From Butyrivibrio fibrisolvens (GTDB lineage Bacteria > Bacillota > Clostridia > Lachnospirales > Lachnospiraceae), in NCBI RefSeq assembly GCF_023206215.1, contig NZ_CP065800.1:3100001-3164000 (forward strand): a stretch of 64,000 nt of DNA, read 5' to 3'. The first letter of the stretch is position 1; every line of letters begins with the position of its first letter. Under the pieces are notes generated by a model. The model was not told the origin of the DNA and searched no databases. It was given only the letters and a program-made list of their open reading frames with translations. A program made the position numbers and the translations under genes. Below are positions 34,273-44,025 of the stretch, piece after piece.

Positions 34273-36717
34273 TTACTTGATGATCTCAACCTTAAATCTG
34301 CCTGAAAGTGCGCCATCAGCCAGTACTTTATTCTGAGAGTCTATGTACTCGATCTTTGTAATAGTATAGTCTCCTTTTTCGTAGCCGTAGCCATCACCTT
34401 CATCTTCGTACAAGGAAAAGAAGGCATCAGCTCCGCCGAATATATGAAGTGTTATATCTCCTGTCTGCTCCTGTGTTGATCTTTCAAAAGCTGTCACCGG
34501 GATAATAGTACCTTCTTTGACAAATACAGGAATTGTATCAAGTAAAGCTTCTACCTTAATGTACTGGCCTCCTTCGTATTTATCTCCTGTATTATAGTTA
34601 TACCAGTTACAACCTTCCGGAAGGTATACTCTTCGCATAAATGATCTGCTCGCATCTATATCATTTGTATTAATACTGATACAATTGCCATCCTCATCAT
34701 GATCAAAGTACATAGGCTTTGTAACGGGGCATACCATCATGTTCTTACCAAACATATACTGATCCATGATATCCCAGGTCTTCTTATCTTCAGTAAACTC
34801 GAATGACAGCGGCCTTATGATCACATCATCGTCATGCCATACAGCACCTGCAAGGCTGTAGATATATGGCATAAGTTCATAGCGCATATGATTTGCTCTT
34901 ACAAGAGCATCATAGAAGGATGCTGCTTTAAGTCCGTCTGCATCCTGTGACGGATCTTTATCAAGTATGAACTGCCAGAGTTCTCTTCTAAAGTCTGTTC
35001 CATGGCCTCTGAATATTGGAAGGAATGCTCCCCACTGATACCATCTAGTGAACAGTTCGCAGTAAGCAGGGTCTTTTGGCCCAAGATCATACTCTCCGTT
35101 CCAGAACCAGGACAATCCGTTCTTGACAAAAAAGGCTCCGATGTCGGTAGTCCAGTATGGAAGTCCGCTTACGCTAAAGTGAAGTCCTGCTGCTATCTGC
35201 CTTTTAAATGTATCCCAGCTTGCGGATATATCACCAGACCACAGGATAGTACCAAAGCGCTGCTGCCCGATATAACCGCTTCTTGTAAGATTAACAACAC
35301 GCTTTTCTTCTATATCCTGATCCTTCTTAGCATACTGCCCGCGCTGACCCTCATAGATTCCCATAGCATGATATAGTCCGAAGGAATTGGTCATCTCAGC
35401 AGGTATATGCATAGGAAGCTGATTGCAGTATTCATCATATATCTTGGAGCTTTCAGGCTTAACTGCATAGTTCCACTCAGGAGCTATCGGCTCAGAGTTA
35501 TCACACCACCATGCATCAATTCCATGGGAGAAAAGTCCCTCATAAGCCTGCTTCCAATAGATATCTCTTGCCTTCTTGCTAAGAGCATTATAAATATTGA
35601 TGCCCGGAAGAAGCTCGCCGGCATCCTTGAATTCATTATAGTTGTCTGTGCCTTCATTAACATTGGGCCAGATGGATATCATAAAATGAACATTGTCCTT
35701 ATGAAGTTCACTGGTCATGGCGTCAGGATCAGGGAATCTTTCAGGATCGAAGCTCTTCTGTCCCCACTGTCCATCCTTCCAGGAGCACCAATCGAGTACT
35801 ATGCAGTCAAGGCCTATATTACGGTCTCTGTATTCTTTTGATATACTAAGGATCTCATCGGAAGTTTCATATCTTTCCTGAGACTGGATATAGCCATATG
35901 CCCATTTGGGAAGCATTGCAGCCTTACCTGTGATCTTCCTGTACTGTCTTATGACACCGTCCATCTTCTCATCAGATCCATTCAGGAAAAAGAAATCCAT
36001 CTCACTGTCGGCTTCTGTATAAAAATATGTTCCGTCTTCTGCATCATTAAAGATAGAAGGACTGTAGGTATTAACAAGGATTCCGTAGCCCTTGGTTGAT
36101 ATGAACATAGGAATTGCGATCTTACGGTTGCCCTGATTTAAGAAGATTCTCTTTCCTCTAAGACTGTGATAACCCTCTTCGTGCTGACCAAGGCCGTAGA
36201 TAGCTTCATTATCATCGAATTCAAAAGAAAGACGTGTTCTATACGCATCCCTTATCTTGATCTTATCAGCTTTTCTTACAACTTCTTTACGACCATCAGC
36301 TGTATCTATATATTCTTTTTGAATATCTTTTTCACTTATAGCATATACAGGTACTGTATCAAGTTCCTTGCTTCTGGCTTTGCGCTCTTTAAGAAGGAGG
36401 TTGCCTTCTTCATCATAGTAGGTATAAGAAGCTCCATTTTTCTTAATGACTACCTTAAGTTTTGGCAGCTTTATGACAACTTCCTTGTCACTTTCTTCAA
36501 AGGTCCAGTCAGAATATGGCTCAAGATCTATGATACCGGGCTTATTATTGATATTTTCTTCATTAATACTGTCATCTTTGGTATAGATAACTCTTATGCT
36601 CCTGTCGCTGACAGGGATGATGCGCTGGATACCCTGCGCAAGCTTAAGTGTCAGAAAATCTTTTTCTCTTTTTACATCAGCTATTTTTAATATAGGATAT
36701 GTTTCGCAGTAAAGCAT
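34273..36717 (-). CDS. GH31 alpha-xylosidase / alpha-glucosidase
   Basis: 814 residues, start 36717 (MLYCE) behind AAGGAG with 9-nt spacing; upstream ATGs lack a site. An N-terminal beta-sandwich (to about 230) is followed by the barrel: YGLGQHEEGYHSLRG, DRNIGLDCIVLDWCSWKDGQ, and GIDAWWCDNSEP with nucleophile Asp (about residue 405). The acid/base Asp lies in TILWSGDISASWDTFKRQIA. WGAFLPIFRGHGTD is the usual next loop. DNSEP resembles alpha-xylosidases active on xyloglucan fragments. No signal peptide, so cytoplasmic. Specificity is inferred. Confidence 0.9.
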   Translation of the reverse strand: MLYCETYPILKIADVKREKDFLTLKLAQGIQRIIPVSDRSIRVIYTKDDSINEENINNKPGIIDLEPYSDWTFEESDKEVVIKLPKLKVVIKKNGASYTYYDEEGNLLLKERKARSKELDTVPVYAISEKDIQKEYIDTADGRKEVVRKADKIKIRDAYRTRLSFEFDDNEAIYGLGQHEEGYHSLRGKRIFLNQGNRKIAIPMFISTKGYGILVNTYSPSIFNDAEDGTYFYTEADSEMDFFFLNGSDEKMDGVIRQYRKITGKAAMLPKWAYGYIQSQERYETSDEILSISKEYRDRNIGLDCIVLDWCSWKDGQWGQKSFDPERFPDPDAMTSELHKDNVHFMISIWPNVNEGTDNYNEFKDAGELLPGINIYNALSKKARDIYWKQAYEGLFSHGIDAWWCDNSEPIAPEWNYAVKPESSKIYDEYCNQLPMHIPAEMTNSFGLYHAMGIYEGQRGQYAKKDQDIEEKRVVNLTRSGYIGQQRFGTILWSGDISASWDTFKRQIAAGLHFSVSGLPYWTTDIGAFFVKNGLSWFWNGEYDLGPKDPAYCELFTRWYQWGAFLPIFRGHGTDFRRELWQFILDKDPSQDADGLKAASFYDALVRANHMRYELMPYIYSLAGAVWHDDDVIIRPLSFEFTEDKKTWDIMDQYMFGKNMMVCPVTKPMYFDHDEDGNCISINTNDIDASRSFMRRVYLPEGCNWYNYNTGDKYEGGQYIKVEALLDTIPVFVKEGTIIPVTAFERSTQEQTGDITLHIFGGADAFFSLYEDEGDGYGYEKGDYTITKIEYIDSQNKVLADGALSGRFKVEIIK

Positions 36718-36884
36718 TGGTGTAGTCTCCTTATAGGTTTTTCTCATCATTTACTCGAACTTCACAGTCTAAGTTGGAAGCTTTGAGCTTATTACAAATG
36801 TAGTATTTCTATAAGTTGATATTACACTCCGGGATTTATAAATAATACTCATTCGTTGCGGTAAAAAGAACAATTATTATGATA

Positions 36885-37976
36885 TTATGCAGTCCGCACC
36901 GATGCAGCCTCACACTGTGACATAAGCTCCTGTATCAGGTCGTGCACAGGTACTATCTCTTTAACCCTGCCCACATTACTTCCGCAGAAGATAAGGCCTT
37001 CATCAAGGTTCCCTTTGACAGCATTTATTAGTGCCTTGGTGATGCAATAAGGCGCATCCTTGACATTGCAGGTCTTAATGCACTGATAACACTTGGTTAT
37101 AGAGAGTTTATGGTCTTCTTTACTTTTTATAAACTCGTTGCGGATGGCTCTTCCGGGCATACCGACAGGACTGTCTATTATCTGTATATCTTCTTCAGAT
37201 GCTTTAACATAAGCATTCTTAAATGCATCTGATGCATCGCATTCATCAGTTGCAACAAACCTTGTAGCCATCTGAACTCCGTCTGCGCCAAGTGATAAGA
37301 ACTTTTGTATATCTCTTCCGTCAAAAACTCCGCCTGCTGCGATTACCGGGATTTCTTTGCCGGTTTCTTTTTCCAGATCTCTGACAAAAGATACTATCTC
37401 TGACGTGATAGTCTCAAGCGAAGGCTTCTTATCATCCTGGGCAAAAAGTTCATCTCTCTTAAAGCCAAGGTGGCCGCCTGCCTTGGGTCCTTCTATCACA
37501 ATCATGTCAGGGACGTAGTTGTACTTCCTGCGCCAGGTCTTGACTATAAGCTGACAGCAGCGAAGCGAGGATACTATGGGTGCGATCTTGGTCTTACTGC
37601 CTTCTATGAACTCCGGCAGATTAAGGGGGAGTCCCGCGCCTGATATGATAAGGTCTATGCCTTGCTTTACAAATTCCTTAACAAGCCCTGCATAGTCTGT
37701 CATAGCGACCATGATGTTAGCTGCGATTATCTTATCAGGTCCTGCGATTTTCCTTGCCTTCTCTATCTCTGTCTTAATTGCGCGCATGTTAGCTTCTTTG
37801 GGATTTGTCTCAAAGTCAGGCTCAAGGTAGCCTATATCAGCTGCTGATAATACTCCGATTCCGCCTTCTCTACTAACTGTTCCTGCAAGTCTGTGAAGGG
37901 ATACGCCTACTCCCATGCCTCCCTGAATGATGGGATACTTGCTACTTTTATCTCCAATTTTAAGTCCTTTGATCAT
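36885..37976 (-). CDS. Nitronate monooxygenase (NPD/NMO family FMN enzyme)
   Basis: 363 residues, behind GGAGGTAGGAT. KYPIIQGGMGVGVSLHRLAG, IISGAGLPLNLPEFI, MIVIEGPKAGGHLGFKRDEL and PVIAAGGVFDGRDIQKFLSL with GADGVQMATRFVATDEC form the FMN barrel of the NMO/2-nitropropane dioxygenase family. The C-terminus adds a Cys-rich block (KCYQCIKTCNVKDAPYC) seen in the clostridial subfamily. The enzyme oxidises propionate-3-nitronate, a plant and microbial toxin relevant to rumen feed; activity is assigned by family. Confidence 0.9.
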   Translation of the reverse strand: MIKGLKIGDKSSKYPIIQGGMGVGVSLHRLAGTVSREGGIGVLSAADIGYLEPDFETNPKEANMRAIKTEIEKARKIAGPDKIIAANIMVAMTDYAGLVKEFVKQGIDLIISGAGLPLNLPEFIEGSKTKIAPIVSSLRCCQLIVKTWRRKYNYVPDMIVIEGPKAGGHLGFKRDELFAQDDKKPSLETITSEIVSFVRDLEKETGKEIPVIAAGGVFDGRDIQKFLSLGADGVQMATRFVATDECDASDAFKNAYVKASEEDIQIIDSPVGMPGRAIRNEFIKSKEDHKLSITKCYQCIKTCNVKDAPYCITKALINAVKGNLDEGLIFCGSNVGRVKEIVPVHDLIQELMSQCEAASVRTA

Positions 37977-38457
37977 ATCCTACCTCCATTGTATTTCGAA
38001 ACTATTTCATGTAGTTTTTATTACTACGTATAAAGGTATTATAAATCCGCGCAAAATATAATGCAATGTTTTTAATTAAATATTTTTATATATCACATCT
38101 GGCAAATTGAGTTTGTCTTTAGGAATAAAGAACTTCAGATATCATACCTTGACTCTATAATAATTTAAAGACATGACAATATTTAATAAACCATCCATGT
38201 TAGCGCAGCTCCAAGAGATGAAGTCTGTTTTGTAAGTGGGAATTTTGATTTAGAATTTATAAAAACAATTATTTACTATCGTTTTATCCCTTTATCTTAT
38301 TTTTGCTATCTGCTATATTAGATAAAGAAGTTCAAAAATGTTCTATTTTCAATTCCGAAAATGATATGCCCACATTTTATTTACGATACTCTTTTAAGCC
38401 TAAATATTATAGATTGAAACTATTCTTGTATATGAATACAAAATGGAGGTGACAAGA

Positions 38458-39387
38458 TTGAAAAAAATCATTTCTTCAACACTAATTATCATGATGTTAT
38501 GCATTGCATGTAGTTGTGCGCCTTTACATGTTTATGCCAAAAGCAAAAACACCTTTCAAGATACCGTTAATAACGCAGTTTTAGTTCCCAAAACCCTATC
38601 TCCTACTGCTGATAGTATTTTATACAGAGTGGATGGTTGTATACTTTGTGGCGACCTGATGACAACTATGTCTCAGAATGACTTGAATACAACTGTGCAA
38701 GCATATCTCGCAGGTATAGTCACTGCTGATATGACGAACTATCAGAAACTCCTGGCTGTCTACAATTGGATCATTACAAATTTTGAGTATGGAAATTATT
38801 CAGATGTATTTGGATATATGGATTGCTATGGATATACACGTGCATTTGTCTACCTTAGCAGAGGATTGGGTTTTCCGTCATACTTTGTCCACGGAGATGT
38901 CCGCACTACAAGCGGTGACTTCACAAATCACGCATGGGCAATTATTAAAGTAAGCGGAACTGAATATCTTTTTGATCCCAATATAGAGGATACAATTCAA
39001 CGAAGAAGTAGCTCTTCCACATTGCAACGTTTTGCTGTTACATATTCTTCTATGAATGGCAGATACGTGCCATGCCTATCTTCCTGTGAATCAGATCTGT
39101 GGTCAAGAGTGGATGCTACAGGTTTTATCACACATATCACTGCTGCTCAGGCAGCTGCAAGATTTGCATCATTTGTGCCATCTACAACAATTGAAAGCTT
39201 AGATTCTGCCTCTTCTAATGCAGATGTAAATTCACTTTTAACATCTCCTTTGAATAACAATGAGTTTAATGCATACATTTATTACACCAGATATCCAGAT
39301 CTTCAACAAGCTATCGGACCTAATGCTGAAATGCTCTATTATCACTATATCAATATAGGTAAAAACGAAGGAAGAACTGCAATATAA
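38458..39387 (+). CDS. Secreted transglutaminase-like protease/amidase
   Basis: 309 residues. The start is TTG at 38458, because the nearby ATG at 38443 is itself part of the Shine-Dalgarno GGAGGTGA that fits the TTG with 8-nt spacing. A signal peptide (KKIISSTLIIMMLCIACSC) leads to a transglutaminase core with DCYGYTRAF (Cys), FTNHAWAIIK (His) and EYLFDPNIED (Asp), the papain-like triad. The C-terminus carries YYTRYPDLQQAIGPNAEMLY and HYINIGKNEGRTA, a short repeat found on clostridial secreted enzymes. The 37977-38457 gap upstream is AT-rich with no gene or structure recognised. Confidence 0.85.
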   Translation: MKKIISSTLIIMMLCIACSCAPLHVYAKSKNTFQDTVNNAVLVPKTLSPTADSILYRVDGCILCGDLMTTMSQNDLNTTVQAYLAGIVTADMTNYQKLLAVYNWIITNFEYGNYSDVFGYMDCYGYTRAFVYLSRGLGFPSYFVHGDVRTTSGDFTNHAWAIIKVSGTEYLFDPNIEDTIQRRSSSSTLQRFAVTYSSMNGRYVPCLSSCESDLWSRVDATGFITHITAAQAAARFASFVPSTTIESLDSASSNADVNSLLTSPLNNNEFNAYIYYTRYPDLQQAIGPNAEMLYYHYINIGKNEGRTAI

Positions 39388-39452
39388 TTCCCGATCTGTT
39401 TTATACTTTGTATAAAAGTAAAGGTCATTCTCTCGCGATCGACCTAATGCAA

Positions 39453-39508
39453 TAATCCCGCCTGCAATACATGCATCATCTTTTGTATGTACTGCAGGCG
39501 GGATTTTT
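39453..39508. terminator. Bidirectional terminator
   Basis: AATCCCGCCTGCAATACAT pairs with ATGTACTGCAGGCGGGATT with one mismatch around a ~17-nt loop; T5 follows on the plus strand. It lies between tail-to-tail genes. Confidence 0.88.
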
Positions 39509-39528
39509 AACTATGTGTTTTAATGATT

Positions 39529-39540
39529 GAAACTTCGCAC
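39529..39540. repeat. Solitary repeat tip at the aldo-keto reductase stop
   Basis: GAAACTTCGCAC touches the TAA of the aldo-keto reductase gene, and the same sequence in inverse form ends the palindrome at 40493-40554 beyond its start. The gene is thus bracketed by inverted tips. Confidence 0.4.
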
Positions 39541-40464
39541 TTAGACTTGTTTCAGTGCCCTTATCATCGCATCAACATTTTGTTTCATGCGTTCTACGCT
39601 CCTTGTGCTGACAACAGCATACACATTCATATCCTGCCCATATATCCAGGAAAAGGCAACTTGTGATACAGACAGACCGGTTTCTTTGGCAATATCTTCA
39701 CAGACTTTAAGACAAGCCATGTTCTCTTCGCTTACATAGGTCTTGTAATTGTCAGATGACATGACTTTTTTGGCCCCTTTATAATCTTCACTTTTAAATC
39801 TGCCGCTAAAAAAGCCTGCTGCCATGGCGGAATATGCTATGACAGGCATCTGATTGTCTATATACCACTTCCTTGCATCTTCATTGTCATCACCTGCAAT
39901 AGTGATGCATCCCGGCCAAGGCTCTCTTGTTGGAACAGCCATACTAAAGCATGGGCTTGATACAGCAAAAGGTATAAGGCCGTGGTCACTTGCATACCTG
40001 TTGGCTTCTTCTATTCTCTCATGAGTCCAGTTGGATCCGCCAAAACTTTTTATCTTGCCTTCATTATAAAGATCATTTAGAAGTTCAACGATTTCGCCTA
40101 CAGGAACTTCCGGATCGTCTCTATGTAATAAGTATATATCAACATAATCTGTACATAGCTTATCAAGGGATGTTTTCAGATCTTTCCTAATCTCCTTCTC
40201 CCTAAGGCGGCTCCTCCAGAGCATGTCAGGATGTCCACCTTTGGTCAAAAGAGTAACACGCTCTCTGTTATTACCAATCCTTATCCATCTGCCTACAGAT
40301 TCCTCAGCGCCGCCATATACTCTGGCTGTATCTATAGCATTAACACCAATATTCACCATCTGCTCGATAAGGTCTGTCCCATCGCCACCTGACTGAAAAG
40401 GTTCAGCGGCTGTTCCGTAGAAAATTCTTGATACTTCTGTATCCTTACCTGCGATTTTGATCAT
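39541..40464 (-). CDS. Aldo-keto reductase
   Basis: 307 residues behind TAGGAGGCCCAT. The tetrad is complete: VNAIDTARVYGGAEESVGRW (Asp, Tyr), TLLTKGGHPD (Lys), DYVDIYLLHRDDPEVPVGEI (His). SFGGSNWTHERIEEA and the C-terminal AFSWIYGQDMNVYAVVSTRS form the NADPH pocket. It reduces aldehydes or sugar ketones in the cytoplasm; the substrate is unknown. It is bracketed by inverted repeat tips at 39529 and 40493-40554. Confidence 0.92.
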   Translation of the reverse strand: MIKIAGKDTEVSRIFYGTAAEPFQSGGDGTDLIEQMVNIGVNAIDTARVYGGAEESVGRWIRIGNNRERVTLLTKGGHPDMLWRSRLREKEIRKDLKTSLDKLCTDYVDIYLLHRDDPEVPVGEIVELLNDLYNEGKIKSFGGSNWTHERIEEANRYASDHGLIPFAVSSPCFSMAVPTREPWPGCITIAGDDNEDARKWYIDNQMPVIAYSAMAAGFFSGRFKSEDYKGAKKVMSSDNYKTYVSEENMACLKVCEDIAKETGLSVSQVAFSWIYGQDMNVYAVVSTRSVERMKQNVDAMIRALKQV

Positions 40465-40492
40465 ATGGGCCTCCTACTCTTTTTTCTATCAT

Positions 40493-40554
40493 GAAACTTC
40501 GCATTTTCCAAACATATATCACTCCTTGTAAATGTTTGACAAATGCGAAGTTTC
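40493..40554. repeat. Palindrome P4, 62 bp
   Basis: GAAACTTCGCATTTtcCAAACATaTA pairs with TaAATGTTTGacAAATGCGAAGTTTC. The ends (GAAACTTCGCA) match the solitary tips at 39529 and 44026-44046. It lies between the AlkD gene stop and the aldo-keto reductase start. It has no U-run, so it is not a good terminator. Confidence 0.7.
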
Positions 40555-40622
40555 TATTTTTAATATTCAAAAAACACTTTTGGTAACACCTGGAAGATTT
40601 GACTTGGCCAGGCTTTATATGT

Positions 40623-41294
40623 TTATCTGTATTTTTTTAGATGCTCTTTATGCTCATCTGTCACGCGGAAGCTTTCCACGGCTTTCTGGATAGCTTTCTT
40701 GTGAATCCAGTCATCTAGCTTCCTGCCTTCAATGTATTTAACGCTCTCATCATATTTTTTGGCAAGAGCTGTGGCAAAATACCAGGCAACCATCATCTTA
40801 AGGTAGTAGTCATCACCTTTCTTGGATGCAACAAGTTCAAGATACTCGTCCTTAAAATCATCATCAAGGAATTCATTCATGAGCATGCGTATTCCAAAAC
40901 GCGCAGTATAGACATGGTCTGACGCTATCCAGTTCTTTATATATGGAAGAAGCTTTGCATGATTTTTCTTAAAAGTTTTGGGAGTTGCCTGATCGGACAC
41001 AGGCCAGCAGTCAACGTATGGAAGGAACTCCTCAACCTTTTCAATACACTCGTCAAAGTCCTTGATCATAGCTATTATGAAAAAATGTACGAGATTTTCT
41101 TCATAATACTTATGAGGAAGCTCTTTTAAAAACTCATCCTTTTCAGGACTGTTAAAAACTTCCTTGGCAATCTTCCTCATATCAGGAGTCCTAACGCCTA
41201 TGATGGTATCAGGCGATACATTTGGAACAAGCTTTACTTGAAAATCTCTGTACTTATCGTCTTTTGCTTCTAATAGCATTTCGTATACGCTCAT
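40623..41294 (-). CDS. DNA alkylation repair enzyme, AlkD-like
   Basis: 223 residues, start 41294 (MSVYEML) with AAGGGGG upstream. The HEAT-like helices and the family blocks IIGVRTPDMRKIAKEV, FLPYVDCWPVSDQATPKTFK (with the Trp and Asp that line the lesion pocket in AlkD), TARFGIRMLMNEFLDDDF and YLKMMVAWYFATALAKKYDE place it in the AlkD/AlkC superfamily, glycosylases that excise N3/N7-alkyl purines. It leads no obvious operon; the GNAT gene lies 55 bp upstream. Confidence 0.9.
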   Translation of the reverse strand: MSVYEMLLEAKDDKYRDFQVKLVPNVSPDTIIGVRTPDMRKIAKEVFNSPEKDEFLKELPHKYYEENLVHFFIIAMIKDFDECIEKVEEFLPYVDCWPVSDQATPKTFKKNHAKLLPYIKNWIASDHVYTARFGIRMLMNEFLDDDFKDEYLELVASKKGDDYYLKMMVAWYFATALAKKYDESVKYIEGRKLDDWIHKKAIQKAVESFRVTDEHKEHLKKYR

Positions 41295-41349
41295 CTGGTC
41301 CCCCTTCTGATCATTAAGCTCCGTCAATTTGGTCCATTAGCCATTCGCT

Positions 41350-41916
41350 TTATTTTAAAATCCTATAAACGTTCCCTATAAACTTATCTTCAGGAAGAAA
41401 ACTCCTATAAAATGCCTCATATAGCTCCCAAGTCTTATCTACGCTTTCTATAGAGTTTGCGCCCATTTCAAGGATTATGAACTTGGCTCCGAAGCAGGAA
41501 ACTCGTAGTCCTGTGTCGCGGCATCCATTCCTTTTATAAAATCCTATCCTCCTTGTCTGGAGATCTGCCAAAGCGCCATCATCAGTATACTTAGGATCTT
41601 CTACTTCTACTATGATACTATCTGCATCATCAAGGTGCTCTGCAAGAAGCGATAAAAGATTAGATCCCTTACCATCATTACGATACTCTGGAAAAATAGC
41701 TATATAGTCAACCAGATAACTATTATCTATCCTGACTATAAAAACATATCCTGTTAACAGATCACCATCGTACAGCCCCATTGCCTCGTATCTGTTTTCT
41801 TCAATAAGCTTCAGGATCATATCAAGTGGCTTTAACTCTTCCTTTGGAAAGTCTATAACCATATGCTCTTTATATATTTTTGTAACTAATACTATATCAA
41901 GCTGCTTTAACTTCAT
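41350..41916 (-). CDS. GNAT-like N-acetyltransferase
   Basis: About 188 residues from 41916 (MKLKQL); other starts up to 41976 are possible. It has MGLYDGDLLTGYVFIVRIDN, YLVDYIAIFPEYRNDGKGSN (acetyl-CoA loop R-N-D-G-K-G-S) and TRRIGFYKRNGCRDTGLRVS, the GNAT order. The acceptor is unknown. It is 77 bp downstream of the ArsC-like gene on the same strand. Confidence 0.8.
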   Translation of the reverse strand: MKLKQLDIVLVTKIYKEHMVIDFPKEELKPLDMILKLIEENRYEAMGLYDGDLLTGYVFIVRIDNSYLVDYIAIFPEYRNDGKGSNLLSLLAEHLDDADSIIVEVEDPKYTDDGALADLQTRRIGFYKRNGCRDTGLRVSCFGAKFIILEMGANSIESVDKTWELYEAFYRSFLPEDKFIGNVYRILK

Positions 41917-41993
41917 TTTAAAACTTAACCTCATATCACTAGAATTCACTTGGAACTTGGCCGTACCCAGCATCAAATACGTACTTGGTCAGA

Positions 41994-42335
41994 TTACTCC
42001 CACTTCTTCCATACATCAGGCTGATAGCCTATTGTAGAAAGCTTACCGTTTCTAACGATTGGAGTTTTGATTATATGCTGATTTTCAAGAAGCTTCTCAA
42101 GCTTGTCTTCATCAGCTATATATTTAAAAAGGTTAACGGCGTCCTGATCTTTGGCATTTGGATTGACCATCTCTGATAAGCCTCCGTTAACAGCTGCTAC
42201 AGATGACAGCTCGCCCTTACTCATACCCTTCTCATTCATATCAACAAACTGAAACTTAATGCCACGCTCTTTGAAAAAACGCTGCGCTTTCTTGGTATCA
42301 TTACATTTCTTGGTTCCAAATATCTGTATATTCAC
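41994..42335 (-). CDS. ArsC/Spx-family thioredoxin-fold protein
   Basis: 113 residues. The start codon is GTG at 42335, with AAGGAG 7 nt upstream. The fold is clear: IQIFGTKKCNDTKKAQRFFK with a single active-site Cys, then FVDMNEKGMSKGELSSVAAV and IIKTPIVRNGKLSTIGYQPD (cis-Pro). A lone Cys and lack of the arsenate-binding Arg pattern fit YffB/Spx-like proteins rather than true arsenate reductase. It may be a redox sensor. It is 29 bp downstream of the HAD gene. Confidence 0.82.
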   Translation of the reverse strand: MNIQIFGTKKCNDTKKAQRFFKERGIKFQFVDMNEKGMSKGELSSVAAVNGGLSEMVNPNAKDQDAVNLFKYIADEDKLEKLLENQHIIKTPIVRNGKLSTIGYQPDVWKKWE

Positions 42336-42364
42336 GTTCTGCTCCTTTTTCTATAATAAATATA

Positions 42365-43171
42365 TCAATCGATAATCCCCAGTTTTTTTAGTGCATTATA
42401 TATGGATGGTTCGTCGTTACTTCCTATCACGCATTCAAACTCTTTTTGCATATCTTTAGGTGCATTGCCCATTAGAAAGGGCATCCCAACGGCTCTTAGC
42501 ATCTGCGCATCATTATAATGATCCCCAAAAGCTGCCGCGCTTTCAAGAGGGATACTAAGATCTGTGCACACACGCTCTATACCGCTTGCCTTAGTGATCC
42601 CTCTTCCCATAACTTCGAGAAGTATATCCGAAGACTTAACTATAGACAGCTTGGGGAACCTTTTTTTAAGCTCCTCCTCGATATGGCATATAGCTTCCGG
42701 TTCGCACATACATAAGAGTTTTCCGACTATAGCGCCTTCCGGAAGTAGATCTATACTTCCCTCCTGTGCATCCACCTCTACTATCTCCTCTTCTATGCGG
42801 ATGCGCTTATCGCTTCTGTCGTTAACAATCCACAGCTCTTCCGAATAGATGTTCCAAGTACAGTCAAAACCGCTCTCTTCAATATATGAGATTATACTCC
42901 TTGCATCTTCTGCGTCAAAGCCTTCAGAATGCACAATCCTGTCATTCTCATCAATAATAAGCGCACCACTATAACATATCATAGGGCAGACGAAACCGTA
43001 TCTTTTGAAGATAGGCCTAACGCCTGAAGGGCCTCTTGCTGTTACTATTACAAAAGGTATACCGGCCTTTTGCAGATCCATTATAGCCTTATGCGTACTA
43101 TCAAGCATCCTGTGCCTGCTGTTTAAAAGAGTTCCGTCTATATCTGAAAAGACAATCTTTACATCCCTCAC
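42365..43171 (-). CDS. HAD-IIB phosphatase, Cof family
   Basis: 268 residues. The start codon is GTG at 43171 (GGAGATATAG upstream). DVKIVFSDIDGTLLNSRHRM (Asp nucleophile and acid), IPFVIVTARGPSGVRP (Thr), LLEVMGRGITKASGIERVCT (Lys) and AAAFGDHYNDAQMLRAVGMP (Asp) form motifs I-IV. The C2B cap marks the Cof/YbiV type, which dephosphorylates sugar phosphates or pyridoxal phosphate. Substrate unknown. First gene of a possible unit with the ArsC-like and GNAT genes. Confidence 0.92.
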   Translation of the reverse strand: MRDVKIVFSDIDGTLLNSRHRMLDSTHKAIMDLQKAGIPFVIVTARGPSGVRPIFKRYGFVCPMICYSGALIIDENDRIVHSEGFDAEDARSIISYIEESGFDCTWNIYSEELWIVNDRSDKRIRIEEEIVEVDAQEGSIDLLPEGAIVGKLLCMCEPEAICHIEEELKKRFPKLSIVKSSDILLEVMGRGITKASGIERVCTDLSIPLESAAAFGDHYNDAQMLRAVGMPFLMGNAPKDMQKEFECVIGSNDEPSIYNALKKLGIID

Positions 43172-43216
43172 TTCAATCTATATCTCCGATCTTTTCTAAA
43201 AATACTATCTATAACT

Positions 43217-43230
43217 ACTCACTTGGACAG
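43217..43230. repeat. Repeat tip, left of the 43410-43961 gene
   Basis: ACTCACTTGGACAG is inverted relative to GGTCCGTCCAAGTGCGAAGTC at 44026-44046. The two lie ~830 bp apart and enclose one gene, like terminal inverted repeats. Confidence 0.4.
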
Positions 43231-43409
43231 TCACCATTATAATATATCTTAGTCTGTTATTCTATGTTATTCCAACTCAACCTCCATCTTAATCGGGCCA
43301 GATAAGAGTTCTAAGTAAAAAGGCAAGCATCCACTATATATTTTTAGTTCAAAACAAATTACAATAGATTGTAGCTGTCCACCACTATTTACAAGGAGAG
43401 ATTTGATTC

Positions 43410-43961
43410 ATGGAAGTTGATTTTGAGTATTATTTGGTGATGATAATTTTTGGAGGCGTTGGAATTTTATTTTTCGTATATCCCTTTTCAGAATATATAA
43501 AACCCTTCAAGATCAATGGCACTACCCTCTTATACTGGGGCGTAGGAGCTTTTTTTACCGGCTTAGCATTAGCAATGTTATTCCAAAACGGAGTATTGGT
43601 AGAGATCATGATAGCCTTACTCCTTGGAACTATGCTGGTATGGATGGGATTGTCAGAGGTCATAGGCGTCATCACCCACAATATCCCCACGGACGCAGTT
43701 CTAACTGACATAGAAAAGCACCGTTCAAGACGCGGATACCACTATGAACTTACCTTCAGGATCCCCGGCAAAAAAGATTTATATGAAATTGATTATGTAT
43801 CATCTGCCAAAAAATTCAAAGTTGGAGAAAGCTATACAATCCACATCGCCAAAAAAGGCAATAAAGCATTTATCCATAGACCTTTTTGGTTTATATTCGG
43901 CATATTTGTTACCTTGTTCGGTCTTTTGGTCTACTCACTGATCTTTTCATTATTGCCATGA
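43410..43961 (+). CDS. Membrane protein, DUF3592-like
   Basis: 183 residues behind AAGGAGAGATTTGATTC. Three N-terminal membrane segments (YYLVMIIFGGVGILFFVYPF, LLYWGVGAFFTGLALAMLF, EIMIALLLGTMLVWMGLSE) lead to a small soluble domain (YHYELTFRIPGKKDLYEIDY) and a last segment (FIFGIFVTLFGLLVYSLIF). The soluble part resembles DUF3592, of unknown role. It lies between inverted repeat tips at 43217 and 44046. Confidence 0.65.
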   Translation: MEVDFEYYLVMIIFGGVGILFFVYPFSEYIKPFKINGTTLLYWGVGAFFTGLALAMLFQNGVLVEIMIALLLGTMLVWMGLSEVIGVITHNIPTDAVLTDIEKHRSRRGYHYELTFRIPGKKDLYEIDYVSSAKKFKVGESYTIHIAKKGNKAFIHRPFWFIFGIFVTLFGLLVYSLIFSLLP

Positions 43962-44025
43962 TATAATTCTGCACCTTTTCGAATACTTAGAGGATGCTCA
44001 TCCCAAAAGTTTTCGTGGGTACGCC

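Noticed and set aside
36166-36690. 174-codon plus-strand frame
   Set aside because: Antisense to the N-terminus of the GH31 gene; Phe/Ile-rich shadow.
37977-38457. Promoter or small gene in the gap before the transglutaminase gene
   Set aside because: Only AT-rich sequence with no convincing -35/-10 pair, hairpin or frame with ribosome site.
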